Assembly: GCF_004346195.1 (NCBI RefSeq)
Contig: NZ_SMAK01000002.1
Location: 62,001 to 126,000, forward strand
DNA from: Tepidamorphus gemmatus
GTDB taxonomy: Bacteria > Pseudomonadota > Alphaproteobacteria > Rhizobiales > Tepidamorphaceae
Length of the DNA stretch: 64,000 nt
Direction of reading: 5' to 3'
Shown in pieces: positions 31,157 through 42,169 of this stretch (positions within the stretch are counted from its first letter, which is position 1; every line of letters starts with the position of its first letter). The position numbers were made by a program, and so were the translations under genes. The notes beneath the pieces are model-generated. The model had not been told where the DNA came from. It saw only the letters and a program-made list of their open reading frames with translations, and searched no databases.

Positions 31157-32410
31157 CTAACGCAATTCCGGCGCGGCGTCAAACAGCCGGCGATGTTCGC
31201 TCAGCGCAAAGCGGTCGGTCATTCCGGCGATGTAGTCGGCCACCACCCGCGCGCGATCCTCGCCGTCACCGCGCGCGGCCGCCCGCGCCCATTCCGGTGG
31301 CATCCGTTTAGGGGAGGTCAGGAACGCCTCGAACAACCGCGTCACCGCGTCGGCGGCATCTTCCATGATCCGGTTGACGCGCTCGTGCCGGTACATCCGG
31401 GTGAACAGAAACCGGCGCAGGTCGGCGACGGCGGTAGCAGCGGTCGCATCGAAGGCAATCATGGCGCTCGATGCCGCCCGGACCGCGTCGGCGTCGGCAG
31501 GCGCAGTGGCGGCGATCCGAGCGGCGGATTCTGCCAGCGCCCGCTCCATCAATCCGGTGATCACCCGCCGCGTCGTTTCGTGGATGAGCCGCGACGTCTC
31601 CAGCCTCGGATAGCGCCCACGCAGATCCGCGACGATCGCTGCGACGAAGGGCACCTCGCCCGCCACGTCGTCGAGTGCGAACAGACCGGCGCGCAGACCA
31701 TCATCCATATCGTGGCTGTTGTAGGCGATATCGTCGGCGAGTGCGGCGGCCTGCGCCTCCAGGCCCGCCCAGGAGGCGAGCCTCAACTGGTAACGGGCAT
31801 CCTGCTCGCGGATCGAAGCCGGCACACCGGCCGCATAGGTCCCGATCCCCTCGCCCGCCGCATCGACCAGCGGCCCATTGTGCTTGACGATGCCTTCGAT
31901 CGTCTCCCAGCTCAGATTGAGCCCGTCGAACGCGGCATAGCGACGCTCGAGCAGCGTGACGACACGCAGGCTCTGAGCATTGTGGTCAAAGCCGCCGAAG
32001 TTCGCCATCGCCCGGTCGAGCGCGCGCTCGCCGGCATGCCCGAACGGCGGATGCCCAAGGTCGTGGGCAAGCGCCACCGCTTCGGCCAGATCCTCGTCGA
32101 GGCCGAGGCTGCGCGCGAGCGCACGCGACAACTGCGCCACCTCGAGCGTGTGGGTGAGGCGGGTGCGAAAGTAGTCGCCCTCGTGGAAAACGAAGACCTG
32201 CGTCTTGTACTGCAGACGCCGGAAGGCGGTGGAATGAACGATCCTGTCCCGGTCGCGCTGGAATTCGGTGCGGGTCGGGCTCGGCGGCTCGGGATGGAGC
32301 CGGCCGCGGCTGCGGGCGGGATCGGAGCCGTGCGGCTGCCGGCATCCGAACCATTCCCGAAAGACCCCTGCTCCGACGGCGGAGCGATTGACAGTCACGT
32401 CGTCCACCAT
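31157..32410 (-). CDS. dgt: Deoxyguanosinetriphosphate triphosphohydrolase-like protein
   Basis: A 417-residue HD-domain dNTPase. Diagnostic segments are SPTRTEFQRDRDRIVHSTAF, RLTHTLEVAQLSRALAR, LAHDLGHPPFGHAGERALD (the HD metal site) and ADDIAYNSHDMDDGLRAG. It hydrolyses dNTPs to nucleoside and triphosphate in the family. The start MVDDVTVNR (32408-32410) gives the usual N terminus; the longer in-frame extension runs antisense through erpA and is rejected. Confidence 0.93.
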   Translation of the reverse strand: MVDDVTVNRSAVGAGVFREWFGCRQPHGSDPARSRGRLHPEPPSPTRTEFQRDRDRIVHSTAFRRLQYKTQVFVFHEGDYFRTRLTHTLEVAQLSRALARSLGLDEDLAEAVALAHDLGHPPFGHAGERALDRAMANFGGFDHNAQSLRVVTLLERRYAAFDGLNLSWETIEGIVKHNGPLVDAAGEGIGTYAAGVPASIREQDARYQLRLASWAGLEAQAAALADDIAYNSHDMDDGLRAGLFALDDVAGEVPFVAAIVADLRGRYPRLETSRLIHETTRRVITGLMERALAESAARIAATAPADADAVRAASSAMIAFDATAATAVADLRRFLFTRMYRHERVNRIMEDAADAVTRLFEAFLTSPKRMPPEWARAAARGDGEDRARVVADYIAGMTDRFALSEHRRLFDAAPELR

Positions 32411-32474
32411 ACCTTTAGGTCGCTCCGGCGACGGAATGTCCATCCCGCATCCGCCGGACATCGAGGAGCCGCCA

Positions 32475-32816
32475 ATGATCGAGGTCGACGAACAGCAGGT
32501 CACGCTCAGCGAACGGGCCGCGCGCCAGATCGTCCGCATCCTGGCGAAGGAACCGGGCAAGACGGCGCTACGGGTCAGCGTCTCCGGCGGCGGCTGTTCG
32601 GGATTCCAGTACGGCTTCGAGCTCGATTCGTCTCCCGGCGAGGACGATATCGTCATCCAGAGGGACGGCGCCACTGTCTTCGTCGACTCGGTGTCGATGA
32701 TGTACATGGCGGGCTCCGAGATCGATTTTGTCGACGATCTGATTGGCGCCTCCTTCCAGGTGCGCAATCCGCACGCGACCGCGTCCTGCGGCTGCGGAAC
32801 GTCTTTCTCGATCTGA
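32475..32816 (+). CDS. erpA: A-type iron-sulfur carrier (ErpA/IscA family)
   Basis: A 113-residue A-type carrier that delivers Fe-S clusters to apo-enzymes. The three ligand cysteines are Cys41 (SGGGCSGFQYGF) and Cys105/107 (SCGCGTSF). The ATG at 32475 has GAGGAG six bases upstream; an earlier ATG at 32436 is less well supported. It diverges from dgt and is followed by xth. The dgt-erpA-xth arrangement is common in alphaproteobacteria. Confidence 0.92.
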   Translation: MIEVDEQQVTLSERAARQIVRILAKEPGKTALRVSVSGGGCSGFQYGFELDSSPGEDDIVIQRDGATVFVDSVSMMYMAGSEIDFVDDLIGASFQVRNPHATASCGCGTSFSI

Positions 32817-32859
32817 CCGCTGCTGCCGGCGCCGCCGGCGGTCACGCGCTGGGGGGCCG

Positions 32860-33642
32860 ATGAAGATCGCGACCTGGAACATCAATGGAATCCGCGCGCG
32901 GATCGAGCTGCTGCGGCGCTGGCTCGCCGAGGCGGACCCCGATGTCGTCTGCCTGCAGGAGGTGAAGTCGGCCGACGAGGCCTTCCCGCACGAGGCGCTG
33001 GACGGCACCGGTTACAATGTCGCCGTGCATGGCCAGAAGGGATTCAACGGCGTCGCGATCCTAGCGAAGCGGCCGATCGAGGACGTGGTCCGTGGCCTGC
33101 CCGGCGATCCCGACGACGTCCAGGCGCGCTACATCGAGGCGACGATAGCCGGCGAGCATGGCGTCGCCCGAGTCGCCTCGATCTACCTGCCAAACGGCAA
33201 CCCGGTTGGCTCCGACAAGTTTTCCTACAAGCTCGCCTGGACGAACCGACTGATCGCCCGCGCGCGAAGCCGGCTTCGCCTCGAGGAGCCGCTGGTGCTG
33301 GCCGGCGACTACAATGTCATCCCGATGCCCGAGGATGCGCGCTATCCGGAGAACTGGGTCGGCGATGCCCTGTTCCAGCCGGAGAGCCGGTCGAAGTTCC
33401 GCGAACTCCTTGCCGCCGGCTTCACCGACGCCATCCGCGCGGCGATGCCGGACAGCGATGTCTACACCTTCTGGGACTACCAGGCGGCTGCCTGGCAGAA
33501 GAACGACGGGATCCGCATCGATCATCTGCTACTCTCGCCGCAGGCAGCCGACCGGATGGTGCGGTGTGGTGTCGACAAGCACACCCGCGGCTGGGACAAG
33601 CCGTCGGACCACGCTCCCGTCTGGGTCGATCTGGAACTCTAG
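32860..33642 (+). CDS. xth: Exodeoxyribonuclease III / AP endonuclease
   Basis: A 260-residue ExoIII-family enzyme of base-excision repair, cutting at abasic sites. Motifs in order: TWNINGIRARIELL, VCLQEVKSADEAFP (metal-binding Glu), GVAILAKRP, LVLAGDYNVIP, YTFWDYQAAAWQKNDGIRID and SDHAPVWVDLEL (catalytic His). It starts 43 bp after erpA. The neighbouring convergent gene is exoR, as in rhizobia. Confidence 0.95.
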   Translation: MKIATWNINGIRARIELLRRWLAEADPDVVCLQEVKSADEAFPHEALDGTGYNVAVHGQKGFNGVAILAKRPIEDVVRGLPGDPDDVQARYIEATIAGEHGVARVASIYLPNGNPVGSDKFSYKLAWTNRLIARARSRLRLEEPLVLAGDYNVIPMPEDARYPENWVGDALFQPESRSKFRELLAAGFTDAIRAAMPDSDVYTFWDYQAAAWQKNDGIRIDHLLLSPQAADRMVRCGVDKHTRGWDKPSDHAPVWVDLEL

Positions 33643-33660
33643 CCGGCCGACTTCCGCGTA

Positions 33661-33678
33661 CCGCGTCCTGCGACGCGG
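33661..33678. terminator. Hairpin between convergent xth and exoR
   Basis: CCGCGTC, loop CTGC, GACGCGG: a perfect 7-bp stem with a tetraloop, 18 bp after the xth stop. It is placed to end transcription from both sides, but no T-run follows. Confidence 0.5.
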
Positions 33679-33704
33679 CGTCGGGGCTTGCCGGCGACCT
33701 GCGG

Positions 33705-34508
33705 CTATTCGGTGCCCTTGGTCAACCACTTCTCCGCCAGGCCGGCGGCGGCAGTCTTCTGCTCCGGCGTCAGAATCTGGCTCGCCCGATGATCGAGCGC
33801 GAGTATCCAGTCGCGGTCCTCGGGGCCGGCGTTCTCGCGCGCCACCAACAGCCACATGTAGCCCTTCTCGGGCATTGGCCGGACACCATCGCCGTAGATC
33901 AGCATCTGCCCGAGCGTCGCCTGAGCGGCAACGTGATTCTTGCGGGCGGCGAGGCTCAACCAGCGCGCGGCACGGCCGGGGTCCGGCTGCACGCCGTCAC
34001 CGTCGAGGTAGATGCGGGCCAGGTTGTACTGGGCGGATGCGTCGCCGAAATATGTTGCCGCATGGGTGAAAAGATCGACCGCACGGCCAACATCGGGCTT
34101 TATCCCGGCCTTCGCGATGCCATTCTTGTAATAGGTAGCCAGATTGACGAAGGCGTCGGCGACGACTCTCGCGGAGGGCGTGTAGGGATTGTCGTCGGCG
34201 TGTTGATCGGCGATCCGCGAGAACATCTGGAACGCCATGTAGTCATCCTCAGGCACGCCGTCGCCGCTGGCGTACATCTTGCCCAGCTTCCACTGGGCAA
34301 TGGCATGTCCCTTGGAAGCGGCGTACTGAAAGGCGTTGAGGGCCGACTGCAGGTCGCCGACGCTGTAAGCCTCCGCGCCCATCCGGAAAGCATCGACGGG
34401 AGATGCGTCGGCAGACAGAGGCAGCGATGGATCGAGCGCTCGCGCCGACGGCGCCACGAGCACGACCGAGCCCAACATCGTCACCGCAAGAACGCCCAGA
34501 GACCGCAT
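33705..34508 (-). CDS. exoR: ExoR-like periplasmic Sel1-repeat regulator
   Basis: A 267-residue secreted protein: a signal peptide ending at PSARA-LD (about residue 24), then Sel1-like repeats such as SALNAFQYAASKGHAIAQWK, LGKMYASGDGVPEDDYMAF and AQYNLARIYLDGDGVQPD. Length (ExoR of Sinorhizobium is about 268), the DAFRMGAEAYSVGD opening and the position beside xth match ExoR. In rhizobia ExoR holds the ChvG(ExoS)/ChvI two-component system inactive in the periplasm and so represses exopolysaccharide and promotes motility. No chvGI is in the window. Confidence 0.78.
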   Translation of the reverse strand: MRSLGVLAVTMLGSVVLVAPSARALDPSLPLSADASPVDAFRMGAEAYSVGDLQSALNAFQYAASKGHAIAQWKLGKMYASGDGVPEDDYMAFQMFSRIADQHADDNPYTPSARVVADAFVNLATYYKNGIAKAGIKPDVGRAVDLFTHAATYFGDASAQYNLARIYLDGDGVQPDPGRAARWLSLAARKNHVAAQATLGQMLIYGDGVRPMPEKGYMWLLVARENAGPEDRDWILALDHRASQILTPEQKTAAAGLAEKWLTKGTE

Positions 34509-34914
34509 AGTCCAGCACTTTCACCCTGCGCCGCCCGATCCGGTCGCGGCTGCCCGCAAGTGCCGCTGACCGAAGGCCCCATACGAGACCGGATACCGCG
34601 TCCGCTGACTGCCACGACGCCCGGAGGCGGGCAATACGCCACTGTCGGTTCGAGCGTCTCACGACACTGCGGCGAAGTCGAGGCGGCCTTCAGAGCATCC
34701 CGGAAACCGTCTATTTAACAGACAGTTAACAAGATGAGGTAGCTTTGTGGCATGAACTGGGCGCGGCTGCGCCCGAACACCGATCGTTGCAGATTTCCCA
34801 CGTTATGTGGCAGCTCCGCAACAGTCGCTCCAACACATCCTCACGTCATGCGCTGACCGAGGAATCCTCGGCAAGCCGATATCTGTATTATGGAATCTGG
34901 TCCCATATCGGACG
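34509..34914. other. 406-bp region between exoR and the ICMT-like gene
   Basis: Both neighbours are on the minus strand, so this holds the exoR promoter. It contains a CtrA-like site (34715-34730) and a perfect hairpin GGGCGC-GGCT-GCGCCC at 34759-34774. Short open frames on the plus strand after the CtrA site (one of 34 codons from the ATG at 34752) have no recognisable product and I do not call them genes. Confidence 0.5.
34715..34730. promoter_or_regulatory. CtrA-like site TTAA-N7-TTAAC
   Basis: TTAACAGACAGTTAAC fits the full CtrA consensus on the plus strand, and TTAA-N7-TTAA on either strand. It lies about 207 bp upstream of exoR and 240 bp after the previous gene's stop on its far side. 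CtrA is the master cell-cycle and motility regulator of alphaproteobacteria. Function here is inferred from sequence only. Confidence 0.5.
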
Positions 34915-35673
34915 TCAACGACCGGCGACGGCCAGCCATGTCGTATGCTGACGGATGAGCCTGATCGCAAGATAGGTCAGTGTTCCCAGGAAAAACAACA
35001 TCACCCAGACCGGTTCCTCGCTGATCCAGACGTCGAGGGGCAACTCCTCTACGACCACGGCCTCGAGCGCCTCGACGACCAGGAAGAACACCGTGATCAG
35101 ATAGAGCCCCGGATACTCCCGCCTCAGTACGGTCCTCAGCGAAAATGGCAGCTCGGGCCAGACCCAACCGCTGAACCGGGGCAGGATCGCGGGCGTGCGC
35201 TGCGCCCAATGGCGGTACGCGTCGCCAAACCGTTCCTCCATAAATCTCTCTTCCGCCAGCATTATGCGCTCGTAGTACAGGAAGAACGCCAGCGCGCCGC
35301 CGAGGCCGAACAGCAGGCTCTTGAAGACCAGCAGGAAACCGAGAAAGATCAGGAAGTTGGCGAAATAGAGCGGATGCCGCATCTGCGAATACATCCCGCT
35401 CGTGTTGAGAGCCTCCGCCCGCTGCATCCTGGTGGTGCGGCCCGAGCTGCCGCGTGGAACGAACCCGACGATCGCGCCACGGACTGCCAGACCGGACAAT
35501 GCAATCAGCAGGCAACCAAAATCCCAGATGTCCTCGACCCCGTCGCCGAAGGCGTGGATCACCCAGTCCGACTGCGCGAATGCGACCATCGCCACTGGCA
35601 GGATGACGAGCGGCAGGTAGGAGCGTCGGCGAAACAGCCAGTTTCCCTGCCGAACAAGTTCGTTCTCCAGCAT
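34915..35673 (-). CDS. Isoprenylcysteine-carboxyl-methyltransferase-like membrane protein
   Basis: About 252 residues with several membrane helices. The region LNTSGMYSQMRHPLYFANFL, followed by a hydrophobic stretch and ERIMLAEERFMEERFGDAY, is the SAM-binding core of ICMT/phospholipid methyltransferase (PEMT) membrane enzymes. The substrate is unknown; bacterial members may methylate lipids or other small molecules. The start is uncertain: ATG at 35671-35673 is chosen, with an ATG at 35691 and TTG at 35703 as alternatives. It follows valS by about 80 bp. Confidence 0.75.
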   Translation of the reverse strand: MLENELVRQGNWLFRRRSYLPLVILPVAMVAFAQSDWVIHAFGDGVEDIWDFGCLLIALSGLAVRGAIVGFVPRGSSGRTTRMQRAEALNTSGMYSQMRHPLYFANFLIFLGFLLVFKSLLFGLGGALAFFLYYERIMLAEERFMEERFGDAYRHWAQRTPAILPRFSGWVWPELPFSLRTVLRREYPGLYLITVFFLVVEALEAVVVEELPLDVWISEEPVWVMLFFLGTLTYLAIRLIRQHTTWLAVAGR

Positions 35674-35755
35674 GAGAGCCCCGCATGCCATCTGCGCGAC
35701 CAACCGCGCAAGGTTGCCATTCCCGCCTCATTGCGGCGAATGCGAGGCACCTCGA

Positions 35756-38476
<2,721 letters not shown>

Positions 38477-38581
38477 CGATTTTCTCGTCGCGCGCTGGAG
38501 CCGCCGGTCGGCGTGGGAACAAAGCCGAGGCGTCGCGACGAGTCAACCGAGGTGGAGATGAAACCGGAGGGCGACCGGGCT

Positions 38582-39421
38582 TCAGCGCCGGCCGCGCGAC
38601 ACTCGCTCGATTTCCTCGCGGACCAGCCGTTCGACGAGAACCGGCAGGTTGTCGTCCAGCCACTCCTTCAGCATCGGCCGAAGCATCTCCTTGACCAGAT
38701 CCTCCAGGGTCTTCGGATCACGCGAGAGAATCGTGTTGGCCAGCCTTCCGAAGGCCGCTGCAACGGCACTGTCCGTCTGCGGCGACATCAGTGGGGAAGA
38801 CGATTCGGCCACCGGCTCGGCCGGCCGGTCAGCGGCCTGCGATTGCGCCGGTGAGAATGTGTCCCGATTATCCATCTCGCGCGGCGCGGCAGCTGGCGTC
38901 GGGGCCGCAGCCGGCCGGGGTGGCGTAGAGGCCTCGATGGGTCGCTCGGCCTGGATCGACCGCCCCCCCGGTACGGTACGCATCGGTTCCTCGTCGGTTC
39001 GGAACTGCACGACTTCGGGCTCGACCAGTCGGGTTGCCGGCTCCGGGCGGGCCTGGCGCTCCTCGACCACCGGAGCGACGTCCTCCTCCGGACCGGCATC
39101 CACCGAATCGAAATCGAAGTCCGGTGCGACCGTCTCGGGCTTGGCCACCATCGCGTCGGTCAGGTCGAAGATGTCGGCATCATCCGCCGCGGTATCGGCG
39201 GCACTCCCTGCCACCGGTTCCGGCACCACTGCAGGCCGCACGGGCATCGGCGCCGCACTGCGCTGAGTGGCAGACGGCGGCGCACTACGCTGAGCCGCAG
39301 GAGGAGGCGGCGGCGGTGGTGGCGCCGAGGCCGCCATCTCGTCGCCATCGGAGATGATCCTGCGGATCGACGCGAGGATCTCCTCCATCGTCGGTTCGGG
39401 TGCCGGGTTCGGCTTGCTCAT
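38582..39421 (-). CDS. popZ: Polar organising protein PopZ (DUF2497)
   Basis: A 279-residue acidic, mostly disordered protein with the two conserved ends of PopZ: N-terminal PTMEEILASIRRIISDGDE and C-terminal LVKEMLRPMLKEWLDDNLPV followed by LVEREVREEIERV-like helices (here LVERLVREEIERVSRG). PopZ forms a polar matrix that anchors the chromosome origin and recruits cell-cycle proteins. The start MSKPNPAPEP is the family form; in-frame sequence to 39481 is not. It lies between tolC and valS, as in related genomes. Confidence 0.9.
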   Translation of the reverse strand: MSKPNPAPEPTMEEILASIRRIISDGDEMAASAPPPPPPPPAAQRSAPPSATQRSAAPMPVRPAVVPEPVAGSAADTAADDADIFDLTDAMVAKPETVAPDFDFDSVDAGPEEDVAPVVEERQARPEPATRLVEPEVVQFRTDEEPMRTVPGGRSIQAERPIEASTPPRPAAAPTPAAAPREMDNRDTFSPAQSQAADRPAEPVAESSSPLMSPQTDSAVAAAFGRLANTILSRDPKTLEDLVKEMLRPMLKEWLDDNLPVLVERLVREEIERVSRGRR

Positions 39422-39615
39422 GATCCCCCATCTCCGCCGCGAGCAACCGGGGTGCTTCGCCGAATCGTTCGGCGTTCGCATCTCAGGCGACTATGGCACG
39501 GCACCCGAGGTTCGCAACCCTGCCCGAACCAAACCCACAGCCATGAATTGCAGCGGGCCGCGACGGTGCAATGCGCTGCCCCTGCCCCGCGCTGCCGCGC
39601 GGATCCTCAGTTCCG

Positions 39616-41010
39616 CTACTGGCCGCTCGGCGTGCGCAGGCCGAACCACTTGTCGCGAACCTGCTGATAGTGGCGTTCGGGCTGGTAGTAGTCCACCGCC
39701 AGGGCAAGGCGTTCCGCACTGAGCTGCCCGACGGCCGACAACAGCGCATATGATGCGACGACCCGCGCGCTCTCGGCCTGCACCAGCGACACCCGCGCAT
39801 CGAGCAGCGTCTGCTCCGCGTTGAGAACGTCGAGCGTGGTCCGCTGACCGACATTGGCTTCTTCCCGCACACCGTTGAGCGCAATCTGGGCAGCCTTCAC
39901 CTGCGCCTGCGCCGACGCGATCGATGCAGTTGCCGCCTCGAGCGAACCCCATGCCGAGGCAACCGCCTGGCGGACATTGGCGCGCGTCGCATCGATCTGC
40001 ATCGTCCGCTCAGTCCGCAGCTCCTTGGCTTCGCGGACCTGCGAATACTCGATGCCTCCCTGATAGATCGGGATGGTCAACTGGGCCATGATGCTGGCCG
40101 AGGCCGAGCTGTCGACGGAGGCAGACGGGTTGTTCGTGTAGTCGACACTGCCCTGAAGGGTCAGGGTCGGCAGCAGCGTCCCTTCCACGACTTTCACCTG
40201 ATAGGCGGACGCCTCTTCGGCATAGACCGCCGCGATGATGGCGGGGTGATTCGCCTGGCTGAGCCGGACAGCCTCGTCGAGACTGGACGGCAGGGAGCGC
40301 GCCGGCACCGCGGGTGTCAGGTTGACCGGATCACGACCGATGATCTGCCGGTACTGCGCCTTGCTCGTCAGCAGGTCAGCTTCCGCCAGGTTGAGCTGCG
40401 TGTAGGCGCCGGACAGCGCCGCCTCCGCTTGGGCGACGTCGGTGTTGGTGACTTCGCCGACCTGAAAACGGTCACGCGTCGCGCGAAGCTGCTCGGTCAA
40501 TACCTCGATGTTCTGGCGCTGCAGTTCGACGATCGCCTGGTTGGTCAGGACCGCCATGTAGACCTGTACGCTGTCGAACAGGACGTTCTGCTCGGTATTG
40601 CTCAGAGAGGCCCGGTTGGCTCGAACCGTCGCCTCGGCCTGCTTGGTCGAATTGACCGTCCGGAAACCGCGGAACAGCGGCTGGGTGACCGTCACGCCGA
40701 TCGTCGACGTCGTAAGGTCGAGACTGCCCCCCGGGGTCGTCGAGGTGTGGCTCTGGCGGACGGCCCCTTCTCCGAAGACCTGGGGACGCCAGCCCGACAA
40801 CGCCTGCGGCACGAGTTCGTCAACCGCGCGCAGATTCGCCCGCGCAGCGTTCAACGTCGGATTGCTGACATAGGCGGAGGACAGCGCGGACATCAATGTC
40901 TCGGCTTGCGCGCCCTGCCCGGCGATCATGCCTGCAGCCAAGAGGGCCGCCGCGAGCAGATGTCTTCCCGCGCCGACCGTCAGAGCCGGACTCGAATCGA
41001 CTTTGGCCAT
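39616..41010 (-). CDS. tolC: TolC-family outer-membrane efflux channel
   Basis: A 464-residue outer-membrane factor. A signal peptide ends near GAQA-ETL (residue 36). Two OEP repeats follow, with LMSALSSAYVSNPTLNAARA, QPLFRGFRTVNSTKQAEA, VGEVTNTDVAQAEAALSGA and TLDVLNAEQTLLDARVSLVQ. It is the exit duct for type I secretion and RND pumps. It lies after a PIMT-like gene, a common Rhizobiales order, and could partner the RND pump at 44.8 kb, which has no channel of its own (inference). Confidence 0.92.
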   Translation of the reverse strand: MAKVDSSPALTVGAGRHLLAAALLAAGMIAGQGAQAETLMSALSSAYVSNPTLNAARANLRAVDELVPQALSGWRPQVFGEGAVRQSHTSTTPGGSLDLTTSTIGVTVTQPLFRGFRTVNSTKQAEATVRANRASLSNTEQNVLFDSVQVYMAVLTNQAIVELQRQNIEVLTEQLRATRDRFQVGEVTNTDVAQAEAALSGAYTQLNLAEADLLTSKAQYRQIIGRDPVNLTPAVPARSLPSSLDEAVRLSQANHPAIIAAVYAEEASAYQVKVVEGTLLPTLTLQGSVDYTNNPSASVDSSASASIMAQLTIPIYQGGIEYSQVREAKELRTERTMQIDATRANVRQAVASAWGSLEAATASIASAQAQVKAAQIALNGVREEANVGQRTTLDVLNAEQTLLDARVSLVQAESARVVASYALLSAVGQLSAERLALAVDYYQPERHYQQVRDKWFGLRTPSGQ

Positions 41011-41128
41011 CACAACCCGGCGACGCTGAACCCTGTCACGTCCGTCCTTTGCCGGACGGTTGCAGGAACTATAGCGGCTCGCGCTGTCTGGAGAAGAGAG
41101 CGCCCGCCGGCGGATGGGAATTTGCCAC

Positions 41129-41156
41129 GCCGGTGGGGTATATTCGCCACACCGGC
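41129..41156. repeat. Inverted repeat between the PIMT-like gene and tolC
   Basis: GCCGGTG (41129-41135) and CACCGGC (41150-41156) are a perfect 7-bp inverted repeat with a 14-nt spacer, about 119 bp upstream of tolC and 64 bp after the PIMT-like stop. It could be a terminator of the upstream gene or an operator of tolC. Confidence 0.4.
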
Positions 41157-41219
41157 TGCGAGTACAGTCCCGGTCGGCGGCAGCGCCGCGACGGCGCAAC
41201 GGCGACTGTCGACCAGCAC

Positions 41220-41888
41220 TCAGAACACGAACTCGACTGCCTTGCGAAATCCCGGCAGCGGCTGAACGTTGATGTCGAAGTCGACGCGTGACGAGATTTC
41301 ACCGCCGCTCTTGGTGAACAGCGTCGCCTTGCCGATCGGTCCGTGCATCACAGGCGCAACCAGCCGCCCCCCGTCGCGGAGCTGCCGCAACAGCGCCTCC
41401 GGCACGACCTCGACCGCGCCCTCTAGCACGATCACGTCGAAGGGGGCCTGCCGCGGGCATCCCGCGGACAGTTCCCCGGTCAAGACGGCGGCATTGCCGA
41501 TGCCAAGCTCGATCAGCAGTTGATCGGCCCGGGCCGCGAGTTCCGCCTCGCATTCGAGGCCGACGGCCGACTCGCCGAGGCGGGCGAGGACCGCCGTCGA
41601 GTAACCGGTGCCGCAGCCGACATCGAGCACCAGGTCCTCGGGCCGGACGCCCGCCAGCTGCACAAGCCGGGCGAACGGCATCGGTTCCATCAGCCAACGA
41701 TGGCGACCGGGCCCGCTCTCGGCGAACGGCACGTCCTCGTCGATATAGGCGAGCTCCCGAATGGTCGGCGCGACGAAGCGCTCCCGGGGGATCTCCAGCA
41801 TCGCCGCGATCAGTCGCCGGTCAGTCACATTGTTGGTTCGAACCTGCGATTCGACCATGTTGCGCCGCGCCAGTTCGAAATCGCTCAT
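41220..41888 (-). CDS. PIMT-like methyltransferase (divergent Pcm paralogue)
   Basis: A 222-residue SAM methyltransferase of the isoaspartate methyltransferase family. It starts MSDFELARRNMVESQVRTNN and has the SAM motif LVLDVGCGTGYSTAVLARLG and VIVLEGAVEVVPEALLRQL. The substrate loop of true Pcm (TISQPFIV) is replaced by RHRWLMEPMPFARLV, so isoaspartate repair is doubtful. It lies upstream of tolC on the same strand, 209 bp away. Confidence 0.85.
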   Translation of the reverse strand: MSDFELARRNMVESQVRTNNVTDRRLIAAMLEIPRERFVAPTIRELAYIDEDVPFAESGPGRHRWLMEPMPFARLVQLAGVRPEDLVLDVGCGTGYSTAVLARLGESAVGLECEAELAARADQLLIELGIGNAAVLTGELSAGCPRQAPFDVIVLEGAVEVVPEALLRQLRDGGRLVAPVMHGPIGKATLFTKSGGEISSRVDFDINVQPLPGFRKAVEFVF

Positions 41889-42074
41889 GCCTGTCTCTCC
41901 CGCCTCGACCGTCACGGCCGCACGCTCCGGCGCCCACGCATTGGCCCGGCGCGCACGCTATAGCATAGCCTGATCAGGCGCAGCCAGCCGCCGTCGTCCA
42001 CGACCGGCAAGGCTGCAGGCTGACGTTTCGCACTTGCTTAAGCGCAAGCCCCCCAATATGTATCGCTCCCGGTC

Positions 42075-42148
42075 GGCCACGTGGCGGAGTGGTGACGCAG
42101 CGGACTGCAAATCCGTGTACCCCGGTTCGATTCCGGGCGTGGCCTCCA
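42075..42148 (+). tRNA. tRNA-Cys (GCA)
   Basis: A full cloverleaf: acceptor GGCCACG (42075-42081) pairs with CGTGGCC (42138-42144), anticodon GCA at 42107-42109, T-arm CCCGGTTCGATTCCGGG, discriminator U and an encoded CCA (42146-42148). Confidence 0.95.
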
Positions 42149-42169
42149 AGCTTGATCGATTCGCGCAGA

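Noticed and set aside
30023-32863. 946-codon open frame on the plus strand
   Set aside because: Antisense to argS and dgt; low-complexity shadow with no recognisable motif until it enters another real gene.
34752-34856. 34-codon ORF just after the CtrA-like site upstream of exoR
   Set aside because: The start would lie too close to the CtrA box for a normal promoter, the ribosome-binding site is poorly placed and no homologue comes to mind.
42031-42060. Hairpin CTTGC-TTAAGC-GCAAG before tRNA-Cys
   Set aside because: Only a 5-bp stem and no T-run; its TTAA is not part of a TTAA-N7-TTAA site. Too weak to call.
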